Part shown: in pieces, positions 53,089-64,000 of the stretch
How positions within the stretch are numbered: the first letter of the stretch is position 1
How the letters are laid out: every line of letters begins with the position of its first letter
Assembly (NCBI RefSeq): GCF_026151205.1
Contig: NC_087079.1
Location: 12,824,635-12,888,634, forward strand
Direction of reading: 5' to 3'
DNA length: 64,000 nucleotides
From: Bolinopsis microptera
Taxonomy: Eukaryota; Ctenophora; Tentaculata; Lobata; Bolinopsidae
Notes under the pieces: model-generated
The model's input: the letters and a program-made list of their open reading frames with translations, nothing else
Told to the model about the DNA's origin: nothing
Database searches by the model: none
Made by a program: the position numbers and the translations under genes

Positions 53089-53447
53089 CTAGCAGGAACC
53101 CGTCAAACCTTTAAGACTGGTGGTGTAAAGGCTCTTTGGTGGCCGGATCAGTTTCCTACCCTAAAGTCTCCCAGTAAAAATAATTATTACCTATTTAATT
53201 CGCGTTTTTGACACCACTTGGGAGTCCAAATTTTGGGTACTAAAATTCTTATTCCTTGGCCGATATTCGATTTTTTCATGCTGATTTGAAGGCCATTAAA
53301 GCATTTGAATCAGTTAAAAAAGTTTCAGTTTTATATCTTTTTTGCGGAAACCCGTGTTAAAGTTGATGCCGTGGTGTCAGTAAAATGGTGCGGATAAATA
53401 AATATATATATATATATATATATCGTCTCGCTTTATATATAGTAAGA
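53089..53447 (-). mobile_element. Non-autonomous Helitron, copy B
   Basis: On the minus strand it begins TCTTACTATATATAAAGCG and ends GGTTCCTGCTAG between host A and T. It differs from copies A and C by a longer TA repeat near its 5' end and an unrelated patch near its 3' end (about 53105-53165). Confidence 0.8.
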
Positions 53448-54663
53448 TTTAAAGATATATATAATTATTATAAAGTTATAAACGTAGCACAGTAATACGG
53501 ATTGCGGTAGATTCTTTACTAAGAAACGTTTGATCACGTACAACTAAGTTGAAATAATATACTGATAATTGGACGGAAAAATCAGTCATATTTTTAGACT
53601 CTTGTTCCCAGGACAGTATATTTTGCAAGATTGTTAACAGAATTAACAGCAGGTCTAGACTCTAGAACAAGCTCTCTAAGCGCCAGGACAACATTAAATT
53701 CGTTGCAATAGATGGCATTGTGTCCGCGTATATCACCGACTCTGGAGGGAAACATGCTTTTCTCTTTCAGTTAATACTAATTCTAACCTCTTATTGAATC
53801 GACGATAAATTATTCAGTATTTTTCTGTCATCGGGGTTGTCTTTTTTGCTTTCCCGTCTGTGACACATTCCAGATTTCTTAAACTTGATGTTTCGAGTAG
53901 AGATAGCTTAACACTTCAATATGACTACACTTTTTTTGCCTTTATTTTATATCTACTATATGAATATCTGCGTCCAGGCTACGTCAGATTGACTGAAATA
54001 TTTAATTAGGTCGCCTTCGGTTACAATCTACATTAAAATGATCTACAATCCTCAACTGTTTTTCTCGATGAGTTATTATTTTTTCTGAATTGTTATAACT
54101 TTCATAATCGGAAATCTTTGTATTTTAAAGCAAATCTTTGTATTTGAAAGCAAATCTTTGTATTTGAAAGCAAATTTTTGTGTTGAAAGTAATTTTAAAA
54201 ATAGGATGCACAATAGCCTAACAGTAAATTAAATACCTACCATAAATCTTCACATCTTCCATAGCATGTAATAACTGAGCTAACTATAAATATGGGCTAC
54301 ACATACCCTAGTAAAGACAGGTAGCAACTGCAAAATTGGCGTAATTTCAGTCGCATTTACTGTATTTATCACCAAATCAAACAATGAGAGAGATCTGTCT
54401 ATTTATAACAGTCCACTGATGATAGTTACACACTTGCCTCTCTGAAATCACGTTCAAATCATCTGTTATACCCCGTCCATTTATGTTATACCGCTTGTTA
54501 GAGCAACCGAGGAGATCGTATAATAATATAACAGGGATAAGTCAGGAAAAAATCTTTCCCGCTTCAATTAGAGTGTTCTCTAGAAGTATTTACTTACAAG
54601 CCTATGTATTTACATAAGCTAATATATCGCAAACACTGTTCTAAGGAATCGTTTTAAGTACTA
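53448..54663. other. No gene seen
   Basis: AT-rich. A 20-bp unit (aaatctttgtatttgaaagc) repeats about three times near 54120-54180. Confidence 0.45.
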
Positions 54664-54971
54664 TCTTACTGTATATATATAGCGAGACGATATATGTTTA
54701 TCCGTACCATTTTACTGACACCACGGCATCAAATTTAACGCGACTTTCCGCAAAAACCGTAAAAGATATACAACTGAAACTTTTTTGACTGGGTCAAATG
54801 TTTTAATGGCCTCCAAATCAGCATGAAAAAATAAAAAATTGGCCAACAGGAATTTTAGAGCCCAAAATTTGGACCCCCAAGTGGTGTCAAAAACGCGAAT
54901 TAAAAAGGTAATAATTATTTTTTGAGTCTTGAGTCTTGGCACCTTTTTAGGGTTATACGGGTTCCTGCTAG
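54664..54971 (+). mobile_element. Non-autonomous Helitron, copy C
   Basis: It begins TCTTACTGTATATATATAGC after a host A and ends ACGGGTTCCTGCTAG before a host T. It carries the same internal blocks as copies A and B in opposite orientation on the map. Confidence 0.8.
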
Positions 54972-55099
54972 TAATTAAAAAAATATATAATTTGGAACAT
55001 TACAGTAACGTTATTCAAATCTCAAACAGAAAAAAGTATATTTCAAAGCTTTGTGTTTTGATCATATTATGATCATGGGTGTATAGTGATTTTGATTCC

Positions 55100-55871
55100 A
55101 TAAATTTGATTGGGCAGTGATGGTGAGTGAGAAAATGATGGAAGTGCCAGCCAGTAACTCTGTCAAATGAACAGCCCACTGAGGAGTGGGTGAGCGCAAG
55201 CGCGAGAACGGCAGAGAGGGTGGCATAAAACGGAACGCACGGCCACAGAAAAGACACAGAAACTAAACCGTGCGCAGTAAGTTAGCCAGTGTCTGAGAGC
55301 TAGTGTTGCCCGGCAGGAGGCAACCAAAAGAGGTGCCGTGGTGAACTGTGGAGGCAAAGTTCGAATGCAAGGCGAGGCAGCTCTAACTGATGATGAAGAG
55401 GTAGACTGAACGGGAAGTTAAGAAAAAGGAAATGGAAGGATCCAGCTGAGGTCTGGCTCATGTCAGGAAGTGATGAAAAGCTCACAGACAAAATCATCCG
55501 TGGCTGTCTACCCCGTACGTAGGCAGTGTCCGAGATTTCAGGCATCAGGATACACTGAAACAGTGCAGAGCTGATAACGACCAGGGTCCTCACAGATACC
55601 CCGCGTCGGAGGTCGAGCCAATGCCCTGCTTTCGATACTTATGTCTACTGGTGGAACCTTCATATTTTCTCTACTAGCAGTCACTGTAACCCTATCACTC
55701 GGAAGGCCCCACAGCTCCTACATGGACGCACGGCCGGGAGCCCATGTAGGGATAAAAGTGAACGCAAGCCTTCCATCATATCCATCACAGATTCAAAGCT
55801 GGGAGGAAAAAAGGGAGGAGAGGAAAAAGGAAGAAAGAATACAAAAAAAGAAAACTGAGAAAGGAAACTAA
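55100..55871 (+). other. GC-rich island with a short signal-peptide ORF
   Basis: This stretch is visibly richer in G and C than its surroundings. It contains an ORF at 55641-55871 (76 codons): a hydrophobic leader (TFIFSLLAVTVTLSL) as a signal peptide, a short middle, and a Lys/Glu-rich tail (EEKREERKKEERIQKKKTEK). I recognise neither the ORF nor the island. It could be a promoter with 5' exon, an LTR remnant or a fragment of an unknown element. No splice partner is found downstream. Confidence 0.35.
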
Positions 55872-58103
55872 TTATCTGCTTTCAGACTGTCTTTGAAGTT
55901 GAGGGTTAGTCTGTAGATCTTGTAATTGATCACGTATCGAGGTCACGCACTTCAAAAGTGCTTGCGTTACTTATGCGACTGCTTAGTACAGTATTAATAC
56001 TTATGCAGTTGTACGCGAATAACAACGTCATAGACATAGCTAACAATAGTGTTTTTGCATAACTATGGTATTGTGTAAACCAAATTAGAATAGACAAGAT
56101 GCCATTCAGCTGTTTCCTGTACAGAATCTGAAAATCGGCCTCGAAGTTCGCCCTCGGGAAAGTCAAATATACGTCCTGATTCCGCTACCTGCTGTCTTGC
56201 TGCTACCCGGCTATTTCAAGGCTTTTTCAAGCACTTACCCTCGGAGGACATATTGTTACCGAGGTATAATTGGAGATTCTTGGCATCGTTTGGTTCTTGC
56301 AGGAAGGTTAAAATGCTATACATATGCCTAATAATTGGTTATAATGCATTACAAAATTGAATATCATGGGTATACCAAACATAATGTCCTATTAAGTCGG
56401 AACAGTTCTCGTTACCTCCTGTTACTAAATGTGCGTGCTCGTTTAATACAGAACTTTAGTATTCATTATAGGTTTAGTTCGCCTACGACAAAATCAGCAT
56501 CGCATTGAAAGCTGCTTTCTCAGTACCAAGCTTCAAATTTCTCATTGTCGAATGGCTTTTCTGTAAGTGCAAGAAATCACATTCGCCGCCTAATGACCAC
56601 CTGGAGTAACGAGCTTCTGCTGATTAAGTATTACCAGCAAGTATGATTGAGCAATAACATGAGGTCACAATTAGAGAACGGTCATAAATGCCATTGTTTG
56701 AGTGGAGTATTAGCTCAGAATATTTGACGTATAATAACTTATGTTAGCTCTTGTGTTTGCGGATTTTGTATTTGGGTTGAGTTTAGTTGCGGTAGATCAA
56801 ATCAAATGATCGCAATGTACAATATGTGCGCGATGTTAAATCTCCCTTAGTTATTCACTCGTCCTTGGCCTTAATCACTCCACTATATTTACCCGTACCA
56901 AAAACTCAAGCGCGTCAGTACTCATAATGATCCGCCAAACGGTGCTCCGGCGGCTGACCTGTTGACTCGTGCAAGTTCGTGCAACACAACCCCAGTAACG
57001 TCTCTTATTCAACCGTTATGTTGCCGCGAGGCTGACGTCAGTTTCCCGCGCATACACATTCATTTCAACCTGCCTGCCTTTACAGCTCTGTATCACTTCC
57101 CTCGTCATCATCCTTAGTTGCGGTGAGTTTGTGGCAGATACTAAGCTTCCATTTGACTGCATGTAGTAATCTCACCGTACAGTATTGCTGTGGTATTTCT
57201 CTGGTGGCCGTCACCAAGTATTTCTTTGGTGGTAAAAATATTTTTTTTGGTGGCAGTTACCAAAAATTTCTTTAGCGGCATTTTTGGCTGTCACCAATTA
57301 TTCTACGGTGGCAGTTACCAATTGCGTGGTCAAAGATAGCGGTGTGCACTTTGCTATCGTTATTGTGACGATCAAAGATCATTCTTATAACAGACTGTTA
57401 GAATTCTCAAATCCAGTCCCCTCTAGAATCCGCTTCTTTAAAAATATGCTTTGTCTGACTGTAAAACTGTGAAGCATGATGTGCCTATACAGAAAACTTT
57501 CTGCTTAATTTAAACATCAAGTATTTCATGTTGATTGTTTGACTTCAATTCCCAAATTCACGAGATGGTGCCATCAAGCGTTGCTCCTTGGCTTGGCTCC
57601 GAGCCAAGAGTAACACTGGTCTCCGTCTCACTGTTATTTGTGTGGCGGTAGACTACGAGATTGAAAACAATATTGTTGATTATCTCTCGTTTAATCTCCA
57701 GCTACTCTCTCATTTCCCATCATAATTACTCGTCCTCACGGCTAGTGCACCGGTAAACGGTTCGTTTGTTGTTGCAGAGAGTTGTACTAGAGATCTTTGT
57801 CTGTAACCCAGTCTCAAAACTTAGCAGTAGGGAACATTTGCTTGGTTGATGGGCGCTATTCAGTTGTTGTGGCTTTGCACGTGCAAAATTAATTGATCCG
57901 TGGCACTTCAGTGGTCGACATGTTGCAATGTACTTGTGGTCCAGTAGAACTTGATTGCTTTAGATGTTGGAAATATGCTGGGCTTCAGAATAGTATGCTG
58001 GGCTTTAGGATTAGTTTCCAGCTAGTACATGAACCCACTACGCAGCTACTCAGCAAGTACTTATAGCACACATTTAGTACCTACTCCGACGTGGGATGAG
58101 GAG
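55872..58103. other. No gene seen
   Basis: Mostly unique sequence. Between about 57195 and 57325 a degenerate repeat built on tttctttggtggcagttacc occurs about four times. Confidence 0.45.
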
Positions 58104-58252
58104 CAGGGACAAAAGGAAATCGCGGCATGTACGAAATCGCGATTTTCCCCATTATTAGCGACAAATTTTATGTATAGTTTAATGTATAGCCTGTTAAAAA
58201 TCGCGGTATCGCGATTTTTGGCCAAAATAATCGCGAAATCCTTTTGTCCCTG
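58104..58252. mobile_element. MITE with 10-bp target duplication
   Basis: 149 bp bounded by cagggacaaaaggaaatcgc and its near-exact inverse at the right (one mismatch). The direct repeat ggatgaggag lies at both sides (58094-58103 and 58253-58262). Inside, cgcgattttt appears with its inverse, so the whole element folds. The long duplication fits Mutator-like (9-10 bp) better than hAT (8 bp). Confidence 0.78.
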
Positions 58253-61200
58253 GGATGAGGAGGCTGGCACATGTATGCAGCATGCACTGACACCACTACA
58301 ACAGCTACAACAGCTACTTATTCTAGCACTACAGCTACTTTGCTGGAGCTTCGCACTATCGTAGGTTGTGATTAGTAGCTGTGACAAATTCAGTATATTA
58401 GTGCTCCAAGTAACAATAAATCTCTTTTTCAAGGATTAGATCTGATGAGATATGACACATATTTTGGACATATTTTAATATTTTAGCGTACCAGAAATAC
58501 CGATGATTGCTGCACACAAAATACAACCCCGCATACCACCCCCTCCCCTTCGTCTCCCTATATCACAACGGACCGTATCTCCCCTTCTAGATAGCCCAGA
58601 TAACAATACCTATGACGTGCCAGCTTGTGGGGCACTTGTCTGGCTACGTGCCAGCTTGTGGGGCACTTGTCTGGCTGCGCCCCACGTCTACCATATCTCC
58701 TGCCAACTTCAGTACACCTGTCGCCTAGTTCCGTGTTTATCTGCTGCTGCTGCTGCCACCCTCTCAATTTCATGTGTCAGTGTCTTTGTTCCTTTTGTTG
58801 ACCTGTCTGGCGGATGGTATGGGCTTGTCATGTATTGTCCTGGTTAATGTCACATTGTCATTGGCAGAAGACTCTTTACTGTTTGCGTCTCCAGTATCTA
58901 CGGTTCCATGGGAAATTTGTGTTTTCCCAGGGAAATGACAGCTACCAGTGTTATGCTACCATGAACTGCATCATTAAAACATTTAGACCCATGTGCAGAC
59001 TACCTCCTCGTTCATCTTCAGATATTTCACCCTCCCAGATTCTTTCGTGGTAGTCCGGCAGCCTCACCAGGGCCAACCTAAACCTTCCTACCAAAGCAGA
59101 CCTAAATAGACTTGCTAATACGTAGGATTGTGGAGCGGGTTAACGTTTCTGCATTTCTTGAATATTTCAAAGTCTTGAATACCAGCGTGGCATCAATCCT
59201 CGGGTATTGACACGCCACTCCCAAGCATCTCCACCCCATTACCCAACAAATTAGGCCCTCATATCTGACTCGATATCGCAAGCGGTTTGCTTGTTAGATT
59301 TAATTTGCTATAGTAATAAGTAAATAACTTCAGACTTCATTGCACCACCGCTGTCTCCATCAGACTGTTTTCTTCGTCACGCTATCATATTCACTAAATC
59401 CTCCTCAATTTCACCTGTCTGGAAAACCACACATCACCAGTGTCATGTCTATCGTGAACGATTAATATCAGTTTAGGGTGTTGTTGTGTTGAGAGCGCCT
59501 CCCAACTTGTTTTCAATATTTTCTTAACCAGGGCCGTCTTGGTTTGCTCTTTGTTAAAAGGTCAGAGTCTTAGCACTAACTAAGGTTTCTGACGACTTAT
59601 CCCCGTATGTTTGTCTCTTCTGTAATTATTCTTTCAACTATTAACTAAACCCGGCCAAGGAAACTTGGTTTTCATTGCTCTGAAAGTCTAGGTCTTCCTC
59701 TTGTCTTGGGTAATTATCTCACGTATATAAAGGAATAGCTTATCGTTCACACTGCTAATAATAATCCGATAGATATTTTTAAAGAGGATGATATCTTAGT
59801 ATTATTGGAAATATTTTATCGTTATTACAGTTTTCTTCATTCTATTAAACTTAACTTAACTTCACCATTTTTCATCGTCTCATGTTACTCTAAAACTCAA
59901 TAACTTTTTTGTTAATTAAAAGATGCGAAGAGCTAAGCGCGTGTGCTAATATTAAAAACTATCCTGATCCAAGCTTGTTTTAGGGTTTTAAAAGTACTCA
60001 TTCTAACTACTTATAACGAATAATATGATGTTGGGATTATTGAAGAAGTAACAAGTATTTTTGTATGGAATGCCCTTGGCCATACTTAAGATGTTTTCAA
60101 ATAGTCAGTCTTTCATCACCAACCATTTTTAAATTTTTATAATTTCATCGCATCAAAATCCTCCCTGTGTGAGCTTGAAACTTTCAGCGGATGACTTGCA
60201 CTTCTTGTTGCTTAAATCGACAAATTGTTTTGGCATTCTATAAAATAACTACGCTTAAGGTAATTTTAAGTAAAGCAGGAAACGTGATTTAACCCTTACA
60301 CTGTTTACAGGATTCCTTGAAAACTTTGATTGATTCATTACTAATTTATCTACAAATTTAGTTATCAATAATTTAACGCATTTTTTCTCCTAAAGCAGCT
60401 TCCTACATTTTGTATCCCAAACTTAGTCTGAAAGTATGGAGGTAGCAGGAAACAAATCATTAGGAGCGACTTGTAGTAATGTTATTTATACGGGCTGCAG
60501 TTAGAGTGTGTCCCGCGAGATATTAGAGTTACTTTTAAGTTTTACTGTTAACTTGCTTCTGCGACTTGATTCTGCGTGCTCATGTTGTTTTGTTGTTAAC
60601 TTCAGTTACAGTCACTTTTAGTGCAGATACTTTTAATGTTAAGTTATTGAAACCCGCCTTTCGGACTAGTGCTCCGAGTATCAAAATGAGTATTTCGAAT
60701 TAAGCGAATGACCAATGGCTCCAGTTTCTTGCTGCCTGTCGAATAAAGATCTAATCTACGGGCAGTTTTGGAAGTTTCTGTAAGATCTCATATAATATGT
60801 TATAGCCTGAGCGTAGTCAGGAATAAACTATAAAGTACGAACAAAATTTGACAATTTGTGTTTATCCTGTAAGATGTCGTAGATTTTGACACGTGCAGAT
60901 CAAAACTTCTAAAAACGTGTTTTTATTTTCTTATGCTTCTAGAATTTTCAAGATTTTTCTCCGGCGCATTTCTGGTTTCATTATTAATAGTCTTACAAAA
61001 TTTCAGCAAATCAGGGCGAGGCATGTCATTAATATTCGGCTCGGACAATATTTTGAATATCCATATTTTATACCGCACCAACCGTTATCCGTCATATATC
61101 ATTACATATTAGAATATTAAGTCGGTATTTGCGTGTGCTCCTCCTTAAATTTGATATCTGTCTTTGAACCAGAAATAGTTTATTGTCCTCGTTACCTTTG

Positions 61201-61982
61201 TCTTCATTCTCAAGTAGCCTATATTCCATGTGGTGCTGTTCAGAGATTTTTGTCCCGTAAGCTTTACTTTTTGTAGTGGCCGCACATAGGAACACTTATA
61301 TCGTTAACGTTTCGATATATCACCATTCAGTGTAGACTTAGGTTGGAAACGGCGTGATGATTGTGTAATTAATTGCTTGATTAGCTAATTAATCACTCAA
61401 TTAGCTGGAATTAGCGTAAGTTTGTTGGCGCTGTTGTTTGGACAATTCCACCAATTAGTTTCTATTAACAATGACCATGGAGTTATGAGATCTAATAAAA
61501 ATACTTCCGTTTTACTTTTCTTCTTGCTGCAGGGATTTGGCGCCTACTAAATATTTATTCAATTGGCCTGGCTTTGTCTCTTTGGCTATCTTGTTTGTGT
61601 GGCATTTATTCAATTAATTTATGCCGGGGTTTTTAAATCGGTTCGTTCTGTTTCGGTGTTGTTACGTTTCAATATTGCGGTTTGTTTGTTACGAAATAAG
61701 TACTGTACTGTAGTTAATACTTGAAAGTTTCTTTTTAGATACCTTTGATAAAGCCCATTTAGTGGTTGACACCTATCTCACTCATGTTTGGCATTTATTT
61801 TCAAGTTTTATCTCACAAAGTTGTTATTTATACTGCTGCCGCAATTTCTCCGCAATTAAACAACATCTCACAACAACACTTGTGTTTATCATGGTTACAA
61901 ACCCGGTATCTATTTCGTCTCTTACAAGTTACATCCCACCACCAGTACCACCCAGTACCCACCACACGGCACACATGTATAT
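58253..61982. other. No gene seen
   Basis: A 33-bp direct duplication starting acgtgccagcttgtggggca lies at about 58615-58680. The remainder is unremarkable AT-rich sequence without exons I can support. Confidence 0.45.
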
Positions 61983-62018
61983 GTATCATGTATATTGTAT
62001 ATACAATATACATGATAC
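61983..62018. repeat. Perfect 36-bp palindrome
   Basis: The sequence gtatcatgtatattgtat is followed directly by its own reverse complement. Confidence 0.9.
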
Positions 62019-64000
62019 TACATAGGTACACTAGCACGCGAATACACAAGCTCACACATGTTCTACCACACGTGTCTACTGTGGGTGGTAAAGTCCCCGA
62101 ACATGCCCTGAACACGGGTAATACACACCCTCCCCGGGTAATACACATACTTCCCTCACACTTGTGTTAAGGAAGTGTTATACTCACAATAATACATACC
62201 CCGGCTTGTTAGTACAGTGTGTATTCACTCTCTCTCTCTCTCTCTCGTGCATTCTCTTAACTTTTTGTTGTTCATTCTCTCTACCGCCTACGTGGCTCCC
62301 CCTGAGTCTACCGTGGTCCAATTCATCTCTTGCTTCGCGCTCGCTCATGAATATATGCAATAACATAATTTCATATGTTGATTCGCGAATGGATGCCTTC
62401 CATTGTTGTTCGCATAGAGGTTGGAACATTGCTTTTAATCTTTGAGAGCAGATGGACATGTACTTAACAATTCTCGTATGTTCCTTCACTCACCACTTCA
62501 AGAACTTTCGGCGGAAATCCCAACTTTTAACTTTTATAAGTTTATAATAACACGTAGTAACAGCGATTAGCAAATCTGTGATTGCTTGAATCGATTAATC
62601 TGACAAAAATCCCTCTTATCCTCTCTAGCTGATACAGGTGCAACAAGACCAGTGATATATCTACATACACATAATATGTAATTAGCTCAAGTACAATCTG
62701 CTCTACAGCTCGTATTATAGTGTACACAACGTGTTATCGCTTAAGTGATATTGCTTGAACATGATTACTCTAGAAGGAGGTAACGGCGAGCTGTGCTTGT
62801 TCATTTCATTTGTGCTTTATGAGTGTTTTTGAGTGTTTTTGAGTGTTTAAGGCCAGATTAGTTTGTTCCGTGGCCGTTATAACGCGGTAAGCCTACTGTT
62901 AACTGTATCGGTAAGGTACCTGCTTTTCTAATTGTGTGACGCGGCCCATTTAGGCTACAGTAAGAGCTCCTTGGTCCAACTTTCATATCTTAAAGTTACA
63001 TTTTGGCTAGAGTTAAGAGTGGTTATAATACTGCTATATCATTTTGATCTAGTGGTAGAAGCATCTCGGTATCGTTTCACCGTATTATTTGTCGATAAAC
63101 CACATGATTAACACGTGTTCACCTTGCTGTGGAATTTGGCGGCTCTACAATTTCCCTGATTATTATATAGCTGTCAGCCATTGCGGTCTGCAGTTAGAAA
63201 AATTAACACTCCTGTTAATTTCTGAATATGTTAATTTAGTTTTTGTTCGACCTGCAGAATTCAGCCTCACTGAAATGGCTTCGTCGTCAAACAATTAATG
63301 CAGTCCAATTGTGTGAGAGGAGATATGATATTTTTCGTAAAATCCTTTGCATATAAATAATGCGAAATAATTTCCTAATTATTGGACATTTTCACGTCTC
63401 CTTAGAATGGCGATAATTAATTCTGCGCAAATTTCCGAACCTATTCTATGAATCGCAAACTTTTTTCCAGGAAATGAACGGTTGTGGAGAATTCTTCAGA
63501 AAAAGTGATTCTCGGAATCGAAATGGAACTCCTTATAGTTATCATCGAGAATGGTACATTAAAATCTAGTAAAAATTGTGATTGTTTTATATTTTACTGC
63601 TGACTTCAGATTTCTCTTCTGGTTCATGCTTATTTTCATCCACGGAAGAAAATTGACGTATGCTGATAAGATGCTGACTCAGACTAACAAAATTAGTGGC
63701 CACGGAGACTCAAATTTGTTGGGAAATCTTGAAAGGTAATTCCGCCAAAATTTCCAATAAATAATTTACAGAATTTCCAATAAAAGCTGAAGCAGTAAAA
63801 ACCGTCCATACCGTCCATCTCACACGATTAATTTCCGAGAGATAGTAATCCAGTACTTGATGAGGCTCACTTAACTATAACTAAGCACGAGTAATAAGTT
63901 GAGACTCTAGCTGATCTACACTTAATCCAGCTCTCCAGCATGAACAATGTTCTGCTCGATTCCCATGAGATTCAGCTAATACTTCTTTATAATTTCCATC
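62019..64000. other. No gene seen
   Basis: Contains a (TC)n run at about 62228-62248 and three tgagtgtttt units near 62820-62850. I see no exon of UPF2 or another gene up to the window end. Confidence 0.45.

Noticed and set aside
58503-58847. 114-codon plus-strand frame
   Set aside because: Low-complexity start, contains a recent 33-bp duplication, no homology recognised and no splice partner.
62164-62489. Overlapping frames on both strands around a TC repeat
   Set aside because: Composition reflects the simple repeat; no coding evidence.
50605-64000. Remaining UPF2 exons within the window
   Set aside because: I searched for frames matching the conserved sequence after LLAGLAQFQ and found none; the next exon is probably beyond 64000.

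Overview
The window is nuclear DNA of an animal. Genes are split by GT-AG introns, and metazoan housekeeping proteins (XPNPEP1, PRPF19, VPS72/YL1, TRAPPC13, UPF2) are recognisable but clearly diverged from vertebrate versions. The DNA is AT-rich and full of non-LTR retrotransposons, a tRNA-derived SINE, non-autonomous Helitrons, short inverted-repeat elements and minisatellites. I cannot place the species. Divergence, nested genes and element content suit an invertebrate, possibly an early-branching one, but this is inference.

Layout. 1-2.5 kb: gene-free DNA with hairpin-rich repeats. 2.5-8 kb: a stack of nested elements: a Penelope-like RT (+) broken by a LINE (-), the LINE broken by a second LINE tail, and the RT end broken by a MITE-like element. 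8.9-13.3 kb: a SINE, a partial copy of the XPNPEP1 5' end carrying a small insertion, and a dead LINE (+). 14.3-50.6 kb: seven host genes, all on the + strand: XPNPEP1 (uninterrupted), a degenerate B3GAT-like glucuronyltransferase, an unidentified basic/proline-rich protein, PRPF19 (10 exons), VPS72 (no intron), TRAPPC13 (no intron) and UPF2 (18 exons seen, 3' end outside). 50.6-64 kb: no convincing gene; probably UPF2 intron, with two Helitrons, other repeats and a GC-rich island.

UPF2 introns are hosts. The 9.3-kb intron (33468-42793) holds a perfect 148-bp inverted repeat, a nearly intact LINE (-) and a single-exon BTB-like gene (+). The 7.1-kb intron (43446-50502) holds a single-exon LDLa-7TM receptor gene on the opposite strand and a foldback element flanked by TTAA.

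Most striking is ORF1 of the LINE at about 35.9-41.2 kb. It joins an AlkB-like Fe(II)/2-oxoglutarate dioxygenase domain to an SGNH esterase domain, and its ORF2 starts with hydrophobic segments ending in NPGP, like a degenerate 2A peptide. Other points are tandemly repeated splice sites in PRPF19 (3' site) and UPF2 (5' site), loss of catalytic residues in the B3GAT-like protein, and four single-base frameshifts, three in short homopolymers, that may be assembly errors.

Functionally the host genes are mixed: mRNA processing (PRPF19, UPF2), chromatin (VPS72), trafficking (TRAPPC13), peptide turnover (XPNPEP1). I see no pathway linking them.
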